A stretch of 64,000 nucleotides of DNA from Candidatus Heimdallarchaeota archaeon (GTDB taxonomy: Archaea; Asgardarchaeota; Heimdallarchaeia; Heimdallarchaeales; Heimdallarchaeaceae). Each line of letters starts with the position of its first letter. Positions within the stretch are counted from its first letter, which is position 1. A program made the translations under genes and the position numbers. Below, one piece after another: positions 1 through 9,048 of this stretch. The notes under the pieces are model-generated. The model searched no databases and was not told the origin of the DNA. It worked only from the letters and a program-made list of their open reading frames with translations. The stretch covers positions 48,416 through 112,415 of the forward strand of contig JABCTC010000004.1 in assembly GCA_018238545.1 (NCBI GenBank), read 5' to 3'.

Positions 1-963
1 AACAAAATAATCTAAATCGTTATCATCATCTAAATCAAAGAAAACTTCTATTGAATCTCCTGGTGCAACTACTGTTGGGGAAGATTCACGCGGTGATGGA
101 TTAGAATCATCAGATCTCCAAAAGCAACTTGCACAAGTTGAACCTCTGGCTAGTGTCATTCTATAACTACTCCAGTCTCCTTGAGCTATAATCCCTCCTA
201 CACTATAAGAATTATAATAAGCTGCTGGATATATTTGTTGTTCAGAATTTATATCATCTTGATATTCATTTCCAGAAGCTGATATGAAAGTCATGTAGTA
301 GGGTGCTAAACTTAGCTCATTTATCTTCTGATTTATGTTTGAATTGAATATATTTCCCCCAATTGACATCGATACAACTTTGACTTTGATTCCTTGACCC
401 CAAAGCCAATCTAGTTCTAAAAGAGCATCGTATACCTTATTTGAATCTATTACTCCTCCAGCTGATGCGACTTGAAAAACAAGTAATTCAGAATTTGTTC
501 CTTCTAATAAGCTTCCAATCAAACTGCATATAGCAGAACCATGCTTAATATAGTGACCACTAAGACTAAATTGTGTATAATCATGACCATGAAACGATTC
601 AAAAAAGGTCCATTCAGTATTTTGATTTGTCTCATGTTTGAAAAATCTTACATTCACCCCTGGATATCTATCCTCAATTTCAGACCAAGTTTTGTGATCT
701 AGTCCTGTATCAAACACTGCAATGCGATATCCACTACTATCATCAGAGATTGCAGAAAAAAGTTGAGGATTATTCCTTAAATCATCTAATCTAACCCAAT
801 TCATTATTTCTTCGTTAGATCCACTACCTCCTATACTTGTTATATCAAACAATGAATCTACTCTCTGCTGTTTGTATAAATCAATAATTATACCCGCAGA
901 GATACTATTTCCAAAAACAAAAATAAGCAATATTGCTAAAAAAGATATTTTACTATTCAACAA
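1..963 (-). CDS. Subtilisin-like (S8 family) secreted serine protease, C-terminus cut by window edge
   Basis: Reverse-strand translation from a TTG start near 963 gives a hydrophobic signal (LNSKISFLAILLIFVFGNSISAG), then IAVFDTGLD (Asp motif), HGSAICSLIGS (His motif) and SASGNEYQD (oxyanion Asn). The catalytic Ser is not visible before the window edge. Confidence 0.8.
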   Translation of the reverse strand, partial: MLNSKISFLAILLIFVFGNSISAGIIIDLYKQQRVDSLFDITSIGGSGSNEEIMNWVRLDDLRNNPQLFSAISDDSSGYRIAVFDTGLDHKTWSEIEDRYPGVNVRFFKHETNQNTEWTFFESFHGHDYTQFSLSGHYIKHGSAICSLIGSLLEGTNSELLVFQVASAGGVIDSNKVYDALLELDWLWGQGIKVKVVSMSIGGNIFNSNINQKINELSLAPYYMTFISASGNEYQDDINSEQQIYPAAYYNSYSVGGIIAQGDWSSYRMTLARGSTCASCFWRSDDSNPSPRESSPTVVAPGDSIEVFFDLDDDNDLDYFV

Positions 964-1171
964 CTCACATCCTCTAGAGTAATATTTATCATTATAATAT
1001 AATAATATTTTGTATATTTTGTATAACTCTTGAAGCTCTAAACTCAATATAGATTAGCTTCTCTCCTATGAAAGATGGTTTTGGTTGGCTGAATCACATA
1101 TCTTTCACTAAGGATTGGAGTCTCAAATAGCTCAATCCGTTAATAATAAAAATATTTCTTAGTTTTCGAAT

Positions 1172-1642
1172 TTAATTGCAATAATTTTCAGATGAATTCC
1201 TTCTAACAACATTGTAGAGAACTGTTCCAATTCCTAAAAGAATAAAAAGTCCATATTTCAGATACCAATTTGGAATGAAAATAATAATTGCCAGAAGTGC
1301 TCCCATTCCAACTCCTAAAGTAAAACGCATGAGAGCTTTATTCCATTTATTCCTTGGTTTGATTACTAACTGAAGTAGTGCAATAGAAACTCCAAATGAA
1401 GTGACCAAAGCCAAAATAAGAGGGTAAGCTCTGAAAGTATCTAAGAAGCTAAACAAGAATATACTGAAAAAAATGATGCCTAAGAATACGCTAGTGCATC
1501 CAACGCACAAATAAAATGGTCCAATTTTGAAAACATGGTTCTTACATTCTTCACTAATTTCATGATGTGCCAAATAAAGATCTGAGAAATTCTTCAATCT
1601 TTCTTTGATTGGTAATTTCTCTTCCCCTTTCTCAGCATCCAT
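1172..1642 (-). CDS. DUF2085-like small integral membrane protein
   Basis: 156 aa, several TM segments, motif CKNHVFKIGPFYLCVGCTSVFLG typical of DUF2085-like proteins. Confidence 0.6.
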   Translation of the reverse strand: MDAEKGEEKLPIKERLKNFSDLYLAHHEISEECKNHVFKIGPFYLCVGCTSVFLGIIFFSIFLFSFLDTFRAYPLILALVTSFGVSIALLQLVIKPRNKWNKALMRFTLGVGMGALLAIIIFIPNWYLKYGLFILLGIGTVLYNVVRRNSSENYCN

Positions 1643-1649
1643 CTAAAAT

Positions 1650-2411
1650 TCATCTACCTATAATTAATCTAAATAATAGTACAACTTTCTTCTTCAGATT
1701 TATTTCAATCAGTGTACCATCTGTTAATAACTCTGTAGGTTTTCCAAGTGATTCAAGTTTGGAAGATGAGATGATAATAGAATCTAATGTTTCGTACAAT
1801 TTCATGGTATAGTAAAGTGGGTTCTTCCGATGATATGATCCAACCCAAGCTTTTTCTCTTGAAGCTAAAATAAAATTCGCACCAGTATAATCCCATTCAC
1901 CCATAATGGATTCAACAAGTGATTTTTTCATCGTCCAATCATTTTCTCTCAGAGAAGTTAATAGTGAATAGAAGTATTTTTCTGAGTCTGTCGTACCTCT
2001 AAGATAAAATTTCTCTTTGCAATAATTGTTTATCTGAGATGTAATTGTTCCATGATGAGCAAAGACATACTCATCTCCATTGTACCAATAGAATGGATGA
2101 TTGTTTGATAACTTCACTGCCATATTGGGTGAAGCTCTTCTAGCATGAGCTAATAGAATAGGTGATTGGATTTTTTCCCATTCAGGGATAGGGGGTCGTT
2201 CACTAATTGATTCATTGAATCTTCTCACTTCATAATGATCATTATGCATGAATGAGTAACCATAACCATCAACATGGTTGAAGAGCTTGTTTTCGTTATG
2301 TTCATGTACATCCTTCTTCATTTCTCCAACATAATCTGAACAAGTATCAAGATAGTCTTGGTAAACTGATGATGAAACATTATTACCTATTTGGAAAAAT
2401 AAGCGACACAT
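1650..2411 (-). CDS. Class II glutamine amidotransferase (YafJ-like, stand-alone glutaminase domain)
   Basis: N-terminal MCRLFF with Cys2 nucleophile; LLAHARRAS, NNHPFYW and FAHHGTI motifs. Confidence 0.8.
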   Translation of the reverse strand: MCRLFFQIGNNVSSSVYQDYLDTCSDYVGEMKKDVHEHNENKLFNHVDGYGYSFMHNDHYEVRRFNESISERPPIPEWEKIQSPILLAHARRASPNMAVKLSNNHPFYWYNGDEYVFAHHGTITSQINNYCKEKFYLRGTTDSEKYFYSLLTSLRENDWTMKKSLVESIMGEWDYTGANFILASREKAWVGSYHRKNPLYYTMKLYETLDSIIISSSKLESLGKPTELLTDGTLIEINLKKKVVLLFRLIIGR

Positions 2412-2541
2412 TTTTGCTAACCAATGATGTACTTAGTTGTCTTTTCTTAAAACTTTCTCCTAAAATAAATTTAATTAGCTACTATCACCAAATTTTCTTC
2501 CTAACCCTAACATTTTTTTATGTCTGGAGAAATTTTATTTC

Positions 2542-3837
2542 ATGCCCGAATCAACTTACAAACATATAAATGATATAGAAACCTCGGACAAAGAAGTAAA
2601 AATTCGAGGATGGGTTTATAGAATCCGTAAAATGAAAGACAAGGTATTTGTCGTTTTACGAGACGCTACTGGTATACTTCAATGTATTGGAAAGCTAGAA
2701 GATCTCTCTGAAGAAGCTTGGAACAATCTTAATGAAGTAGCTATTGAGAATGCTATTGCTGTTAAAGGCAATGCTAAAGAAGATTCTAGGGCAGTAAATA
2801 ATATCGAGGTAGTTCTAACTGATTTCACCATCATTCACAAAGGTGAAGTTTTCCCTATTGCTAAGGATCAAAGCAAAGAATTCATGTTAGATAACACCCA
2901 TTTATTTGTTAGAAGCTACAAATCAACTAACATCATGAAAGTCAAAGCTAACGTTCTAAGAGCAGCTAGAGAATGGTTTTATGATAACAAATTCTACGAA
3001 GTCACACCACCCATATTGACAGGTTCTGCTTGTGAAGGAGGCTCTACTCTATTTGATTTGAAGTATTTCGATCAGAAAGCATATTTGAGTCAAAGCGTTC
3101 AACTTTATCTTGAAGCATTGATATACAGTTTAGAGAAAGTGTATGCAATTACTCCAAGTTTCAGAGCAGAAAAGATGAGAACAAAAAGACACATCAATGA
3201 ATTCTGGCACATAGAGGGTGAAGAAGCATTTGTGGATTTTGAAGGAAACATGAAGATACAAGAAGAACTTGTTGCTTTCATAGTCCAATATGTTCTTGAG
3301 AACAACAAGAAGGAACTTAAAGAACTGGAAAGAGACACTACAATCTTGGAACAAATAAAAGCTCCTTTCAAGAAAATCACTTACGAAGAAGCTATCAACA
3401 CTCTAAATGAAAATGGTCACAAATTGAAATGGGATGATGACATTAAAACAGAGGAAGAAAGAGATCTCTCAAACATAATAGGGGAACCTTTCTTCGTTTC
3501 CATGTATCCCTCGGCTCACAAACCATTCTACGTTAAAATCAATGAAAAAGATCCAAAATGGTGCTATTCAGCTGATCTTATGGCTTCAGAAGGATTTGGT
3601 GAGATAATCACTGGTGGTCAGAGAGAAGATGTTCTAAAAACACTAGTAGAAAGGATTATTGCCGAAGGTTGGTCACCTGAAGATTACGAATGGTACATAG
3701 ATTTACGTAAATATGGTTCCGTTTATCATTCTGGTTTTGGTTTAGGAGCTGAAAGACTTACATGGTGGTTATGTGGTCTTGATGCTATTCAAGAAACCCA
3801 ACCCTTCCCAAGAACAAGGAACAGAATTTATCCTTGA
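2542..3837 (+). CDS. asnS: Asparaginyl-tRNA synthetase, archaeal type
   Basis: N-terminal OB-fold (VKIRGWVYRIRKMKDKVFVVLRDATG) plus class II core (YLSQSVQLYLEALIYSLEKVYAITPSFRAEKMRTKRHINEFWHIEGE ... SGFGLGAERLTWWL ... FPRTRNRIYP), very like Pyrococcus AsnRS. Confidence 0.88.
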   Translation: MPESTYKHINDIETSDKEVKIRGWVYRIRKMKDKVFVVLRDATGILQCIGKLEDLSEEAWNNLNEVAIENAIAVKGNAKEDSRAVNNIEVVLTDFTIIHKGEVFPIAKDQSKEFMLDNTHLFVRSYKSTNIMKVKANVLRAAREWFYDNKFYEVTPPILTGSACEGGSTLFDLKYFDQKAYLSQSVQLYLEALIYSLEKVYAITPSFRAEKMRTKRHINEFWHIEGEEAFVDFEGNMKIQEELVAFIVQYVLENNKKELKELERDTTILEQIKAPFKKITYEEAINTLNENGHKLKWDDDIKTEEERDLSNIIGEPFFVSMYPSAHKPFYVKINEKDPKWCYSADLMASEGFGEIITGGQREDVLKTLVERIIAEGWSPEDYEWYIDLRKYGSVYHSGFGLGAERLTWWLCGLDAIQETQPFPRTRNRIYP

Positions 3838-3860
3838 TTTTTCTCTTTTTCATGAAGATT

Positions 3861-4364
3861 TTATTTCTTTTTAATGAATTCAAAAATTTCTGATTTGTTG
3901 TTTACATATAGCTGGTTGGACATACCCACATTTCTTTTTACAATGAGTTCTTTATTTTCCAATTTAACAATTATTCTTGATATACTAGCCTTAGATAAAT
4001 TTAAAGCATTAGCTATTTTGATTTGTGTTGTACCTGGATTTGATACTATCTCATCAAAAACCTTCATCTCTGTTTCTTTAAGAATAGATGATAACTTTTC
4101 TTGGTCGAAGGAATAGGTTTCCACAAGTTTTTCAGATACTACACCCATCTTCTTCAACTTCCTCCAGTTAAGAAAGAGTAATGTTGAACCAATAATTAGA
4201 AATGTAAAGAGAACAGATAATATAATAATTGTAATTGTTAAAGGTTGTATATAATTATTTACAGTAAAAGTAATAGAACATTCTAAGTAAGCATAAAGAG
4301 ATACATTGGTTAGAAAAGTTATTTTGCCCTCAAATTCACCGATTCTAGAGATATCAATTTCCAC
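3861..4364 (-). CDS. TM segment plus cytoplasmic MarR/ArsR-like winged-helix domain; probably the C-terminal part of the gene at 4319-5185
   Basis: TM helix LTITIIILSVLFTFLIIGSTLLFLNW followed by HTH (TTQIKIANALNLSKASISRIIVKLENKELIVKRN). GTG start only inside the end of the neighbouring ORF. Confidence 0.65.
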   Translation of the reverse strand: MEIDISRIGEFEGKITFLTNVSLYAYLECSITFTVNNYIQPLTITIIILSVLFTFLIIGSTLLFLNWRKLKKMGVVSEKLVETYSFDQEKLSSILKETEMKVFDEIVSNPGTTQIKIANALNLSKASISRIIVKLENKELIVKRNVGMSNQLYVNNKSEIFEFIKKK

Positions 4365-5185
4365 ATCTTATATTTCTGTATATCCACCCATGTTTCATCT
4401 GACAATATAGATACATTAACTGGGATATTCAGAAGATTTGTTATCACATATTGTTTTACAATACTTGTTTGACTTTTAGGAATAATTCCAAGATCCCAAG
4501 AGTTTGGAGTTACCAATATAGGTAGATATTCGAGATTAATCTCATATGATATCATCAAGTCAAAATTAGCTATATTAGAAAGTTCCCAAGATAATTTCAA
4601 CCTTTGATTCACAATATTAGTTGAGTGAGCAGGTGGAGAGCTAGATCTTAGCACTAAATTTGGATCTATATATGCAGAAACTGAATAGACAGAGATATTT
4701 TGCGTCCAAGATAAGCTTGAATTTAACATGAAATCATTATTTTCAACAGAAGGCAGGAAGCTGGATAGTAAAACAATACTGTAGGTTTCACCTAAATTCA
4801 ATATTTCCGGCAATTCATATGAAACATTTGTGAAACCTGTGCTAGCATTGTAAAAAGATGAAACAAGGAGATTTCTGTTCCACTCATCTGTTACAATTAT
4901 TTCAGAGTGATCTCCAGAAAGTTGTAAACTATCAAAAAAATAACTTGCTGATTCAACAACTTGTCTGTACTCAACAAATATTGTTAAGCTAACTCTTGTA
5001 ACTGTTACTGAATAAGTTATATCCACACTAGAAATCATCGTAGAAAGGTCATCAATGATAATATTATCTGAATATGGACTAAAATTTGTAGTAGCGTTAC
5101 AGAAAATTAATGGATAAAAAAGAAGACATGAAAATAATACCAGTCCTAATTTCTTCATTTTTATCATCTGATTTATTAATTTCAT
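4319..5185 (-). CDS. Secreted/ectodomain protein; probably the N-terminal part of a membrane-anchored HTH protein
   Basis: Signal peptide (KKLGLVLFSCLLFYPLIF) and beta-rich ectodomain; overlaps the start of the TM-HTH ORF in another frame. Confidence 0.6.
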   Translation of the reverse strand: MKLINQMIKMKKLGLVLFSCLLFYPLIFCNATTNFSPYSDNIIIDDLSTMISSVDITYSVTVTRVSLTIFVEYRQVVESASYFFDSLQLSGDHSEIIVTDEWNRNLLVSSFYNASTGFTNVSYELPEILNLGETYSIVLLSSFLPSVENNDFMLNSSLSWTQNISVYSVSAYIDPNLVLRSSSPPAHSTNIVNQRLKLSWELSNIANFDLMISYEINLEYLPILVTPNSWDLGIIPKSQTSIVKQYVITNLLNIPVNVSILSDETWVDIQKYKMWKLISLESVNLRAK

Positions 5186-5235
5186 TTTCCAGTTTTTTAA
5201 TCTTGTTGCTTAATTCTTCCTCTGAAAGATACATT

Positions 5236-7212
5236 TTACAACCTATCTTGCTGATTTCGTCGTTTTTTACTGTAGAACAAGTTCTTCAATTTATTATTAG
5301 AACTGAGAAATATCAAAATAATAGCAAAAAAGATTGAAGAAAGATAACTTGTAGATGTGGGAGTTTCAATATAACCTGCTGCCGTTAACCATTCTGTAGT
5401 TTTATTGAGATTGTAATCATATTTTACAACATCATCATTATACCAATATTCCAATAAAGAAGGAATAACACTATGAGTAACTAAATACTCTCCATTGTTA
5501 ATTTCTTGATTTAGTTCTTCACGATTTATAGCATAGCAGATAGCTTTTCTGACAGCTGTTCCTTTTGTATACTCTTCTTTTCCTACTTCATCTAAGTAGA
5601 TAAAATTGGATGCACCTCCAATAAACGATCTGCGTAAATTGAATGCTAGGAAGGAAAATGTGTTAGTAAATCTAGAATGTATTGTGAATTGAGGATCTTG
5701 TTCCATAACTCTTCTTTCTTCTGAGAAAATGCTTAAGTAGTACATTAGGTCATAATTTCCTTCCATGAACCCATTAAATTCACCCCACACATCAGGCTCA
5801 ACAATAATTTTTATTGTTTCCAGATCAAGTGTTTGGGTTTCACCATTTTTTGCCCCAATATTCATCCACCAAGGTGATTTTTGAAGCACGGTTATAATGC
5901 TGGAGTTATGATAATCTAGCAAATATTTACCACAACCAAAGCTAGATTTGTAATATGTTTCCCAAGTTGTTGTATTATCTATTCCTTCGTATATACCTTT
6001 CATTTCAATTCCTCCTGAGCTTAAACTTGAAACACTAGAAGTCGAATTTAGAAAGAATTCAGGAAGTATATATTCTGTCAAAGACAGCCAAAAAGAAGGA
6101 TATGCTTCCAGCTCTTGCGTTTCAGGATCTCCATCTATTTCAATAAAAAAAACAAGATTATCTTCAGGATCTATCCAAGCTTTATTAAGCCAATTAAATC
6201 TTTCAGAATATTCGCTTATCAAAGGATTTGCTAATGAGAGCAGAGTGAATATAACATCTTCTGAGGTGACTTGTTGATTTGTTCCATTACTAAATTCATC
6301 TTGTAACCCAATCATAAGAGGAGTTGTATTGATATCGAGTTTTAAGGAATGTTCATCACGGTTTGTAATGTTAAATGAAGGGTTCCAGTAAACATTGTCG
6401 CGCATCGTGAATTTGAACAAGTTAGAATTAGTAGTACTTTGAGCCCAATCAATGATTAAACCTGTTTTGAGGGGTTCAAGACTTGGCTTTAATTGCAATG
6501 TTTGTTCGCTTATTAACGAAAAGACAAAATCGCTTGAATGTTCTTCATAAGGATTAAAATATTCCCACTTGGCATCTGTTAACACTAATTCTTCGACTGA
6601 AGATTGGTTTATGTGGAGTCCTTCAAAACGCATATATGGCAAAGAATCAGTTAAGCCCCATTTGAAGTCAAATCCCTTAAGATTACTCCAAGTAGCTGCA
6701 TAAGAATATGATGAAAATAATGGTAACATAGGTAGAATTTTATCTAAAAGTAATTCTTGCCATTCGTAACAGATTTGCTGTCTTGCTTCAAAATCCATTG
6801 TCTCTGAAATTTGTTCAAGCAGATGTTCATTTGATGCCCCATAGGGGATTTCAGTATTTACGCCTACAAAGTTCAACGTTCCGTTTTCTGAGAAAAAAAC
6901 ACTCATATCAGGGTCATAACCTCCTGTCATTCCAGTAATTATAAAATCAAAATCATGTGTATTAAGAATAATATCTACAAATACTGTCCACTCAACAATC
7001 TTCAGTGTGATGATGATTCCATAAGGTCTTAGATATTCCATGATGTATGCATTATAATCTCGGATCACCCCTCCTCCTTGCACAATCGTTGTTAAATATA
7101 CTTTATTTGATGTATATTCGCCTTCTACCTTGTGAATCATCGAGGTTGCGAAAAATACAATTAAAATCAAGCTTATACTTTTTTTCTTGTTGAGCTTCAT
7201 CATTTCTTTCAA
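5236..7212 (-). CDS. SBP_5 (OppA/DppA-like) extracellular solute-binding protein with apparent circular permutation and C-terminal TM anchor
   Basis: Signal peptide; SBP_5-like motifs (KWEYFNPYEEHSSDFVFSLISEQTLQ, FKFTMRDNVYWNPSF, TSEDVIFTLL, AVRKAICYAINREELNQ, LTAAGY) but with the usual C-terminal half (YIMEYLRPYGIIITLKIVEW ... FDFIITG) at the N-terminus. Paralog of 35019-37007. Confidence 0.8.
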   Translation of the reverse strand: MKEMMKLNKKKSISLILIVFFATSMIHKVEGEYTSNKVYLTTIVQGGGVIRDYNAYIMEYLRPYGIIITLKIVEWTVFVDIILNTHDFDFIITGMTGGYDPDMSVFFSENGTLNFVGVNTEIPYGASNEHLLEQISETMDFEARQQICYEWQELLLDKILPMLPLFSSYSYAATWSNLKGFDFKWGLTDSLPYMRFEGLHINQSSVEELVLTDAKWEYFNPYEEHSSDFVFSLISEQTLQLKPSLEPLKTGLIIDWAQSTTNSNLFKFTMRDNVYWNPSFNITNRDEHSLKLDINTTPLMIGLQDEFSNGTNQQVTSEDVIFTLLSLANPLISEYSERFNWLNKAWIDPEDNLVFFIEIDGDPETQELEAYPSFWLSLTEYILPEFFLNSTSSVSSLSSGGIEMKGIYEGIDNTTTWETYYKSSFGCGKYLLDYHNSSIITVLQKSPWWMNIGAKNGETQTLDLETIKIIVEPDVWGEFNGFMEGNYDLMYYLSIFSEERRVMEQDPQFTIHSRFTNTFSFLAFNLRRSFIGGASNFIYLDEVGKEEYTKGTAVRKAICYAINREELNQEINNGEYLVTHSVIPSLLEYWYNDDVVKYDYNLNKTTEWLTAAGYIETPTSTSYLSSIFFAIILIFLSSNNKLKNLFYSKKRRNQQDRL

Positions 7213-7313
7213 GAAATACTAAGTATGAAACAACCTAAAAGACTATTGCGTAACATATGTTCCGTTTTCTCAAAACAACGGATAATAGAAAATAGAAAAA
7301 AAGTAAAGAATGT

Positions 7314-8156
7314 TTAATGCTCTTTGTGAGCATTATCGAAGAAATGTATTTTGTGATAAATTTCTCCATCTTTATTATGAGGAGTTCGAACTAAATGTCC
7401 ACTTGCTTTCTCAAGTTCTCTAACTTCATCTGAAATAATACTTGCTTGTCTAACCATCTCGTGAGCAGCTGCTACCTTGATTAGTGCTCTGGTTTTATCT
7501 TTTTCACCCCAGCAACCATTTACATTTAGTTTTCCTGCATCTTGCAAGATTCTTAAAGCTGCAAAAGCTTTTGGTCTAGAATAGTCATTTCCAAAGGGAT
7601 AGCTTTCTGTAACACCAATTGGCGATAGATTTCTTGTTGGTAATTCAGGTTTCTTTCCTTCTTTAAGCATGTCAATAACTTCATCAAACAATCTTGTGAT
7701 GTAAGCGAATACTCCACAGGAACTGAATGTTTCTATGATATATCCATTGAAGAGACACATTTCTGTTGGGTCAAGAAAGTCTATTTTTGCACCAATCATT
7801 GGGTCAAACGAAACGATGACATAACCTACACCATCAGCTTTCCATTTCTCTCTCATTTCTTTATCAGCTGTATCAGATACGACGATAACTGGAAACTTGT
7901 CTTTATATTTCTCAATAACTGCTTGTGGCCCTTTGTCTTTTGCGTTTGGCGAAATCATTACCATTAAATCAGTTTCAACTTGATCAATAAGAGGGAATAG
8001 CCTTTCTGCTGCTTCAGGTTTCATCTTTGTAGATGAGCTTAAGACTGTAACTTCTATATCTTTTCTACTCGCTCTTTCATCTAGCATAATATCAATTAAG
8101 GTAGTTAACGTTATGTTACCTAGCTTAACAAATGTTATTTTAACCATAGTAATCAA
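7314..8156 (-). CDS. mtd: F420-dependent methylenetetrahydromethanopterin dehydrogenase
   Basis: 280 aa; MVKITFVKLGNITLTTLIDIMLDERASRKDI, VISPNAKDKGP-like segment (MISPNAKDKGPQAV), TESYPFGNDYSRPKAFAALRIL, GEIYHKIHFFDN match Mtd family features. Confidence 0.88.
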   Translation of the reverse strand: MITMVKITFVKLGNITLTTLIDIMLDERASRKDIEVTVLSSSTKMKPEAAERLFPLIDQVETDLMVMISPNAKDKGPQAVIEKYKDKFPVIVVSDTADKEMREKWKADGVGYVIVSFDPMIGAKIDFLDPTEMCLFNGYIIETFSSCGVFAYITRLFDEVIDMLKEGKKPELPTRNLSPIGVTESYPFGNDYSRPKAFAALRILQDAGKLNVNGCWGEKDKTRALIKVAAAHEMVRQASIISDEVRELEKASGHLVRTPHNKDGEIYHKIHFFDNAHKEH

Positions 8157-8275
8157 ATAATATTTTTTGTCCCCTTTATTAACATTATTTGTTTGACCTA
8201 ATTATTGAATGTGGATGGTTTTAAAATTCAACAAATAGGAATATTTTTTAGAACACAAGTATTTAGAATATTCAT

Positions 8276-8992
8276 ATGGCAAAACGAGACCCTTTGATTA
8301 TTGGTACAGCTTCTGTACTTATAGTCGCTTTCACTATTTCTCTACTAAATATCTATGTTTTTCCAAACATATTCTTTTCTGTTGATATCCACAGAAACAC
8401 CGATAATGAAATTCAATTAGATATTTTACATGAAATTGAAAATATTGGGTTAAATACCTCTATCTGGGATGGAATCAACAGAACTAGATTAATTGTTGTT
8501 AATCCAGAGTTTTCTCTCACAAACATTACATTAATGTTAACGCGTTCACTTAACAAATATTCAGCGGCGTATGATTCTTACAATGATAGACCAAGAAGAA
8601 TAACTTTAGATTACAATGGAACAATCCTAGGAGCATCAAATGAATCAGCTGTATATCTTGATTGGATGGTATCTCTGTTTGGTGAAACTTATGCTGGAAA
8701 TTACTTTGTATATCTTAATACAACATTAGATTATAATGCACATTCTAATCTCGAAGAATCGGAATTACCTTCTTTCAACAGAACAGATGTGGAAGGCAAC
8801 CTTACTGCTATCTTGAATGACCCAACAAGAGAGCCATTCTTTGTTATCTACCAATCAATCAGTTATTATGAAAGTAGAGGTCTCTTCAGCTCTTATTCCA
8901 TCAATTTTTCAAGACTTGTTCTTACAAATGAATTTGGTGATGTGATCTTCTTTCTATCTAACGAAGGTTCATGGAATAGTCCTTTGTTCTGA
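8276..8992 (+). CDS. Hypothetical membrane-anchored extracellular protein
   Basis: N-terminal TM segment, then N-glycosylation-sequon-rich ectodomain; 238 aa ORF with no recognised domain. Confidence 0.6.
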   Translation: MAKRDPLIIGTASVLIVAFTISLLNIYVFPNIFFSVDIHRNTDNEIQLDILHEIENIGLNTSIWDGINRTRLIVVNPEFSLTNITLMLTRSLNKYSAAYDSYNDRPRRITLDYNGTILGASNESAVYLDWMVSLFGETYAGNYFVYLNTTLDYNAHSNLEESELPSFNRTDVEGNLTAILNDPTREPFFVIYQSISYYESRGLFSSYSINFSRLVLTNEFGDVIFFLSNEGSWNSPLF

Positions 8993-9048
8993 TAAAACTC
9001 CTTTTCCTTTTTCAAAATGTTTAAATCAAAACTACTGTTTGTATAATT

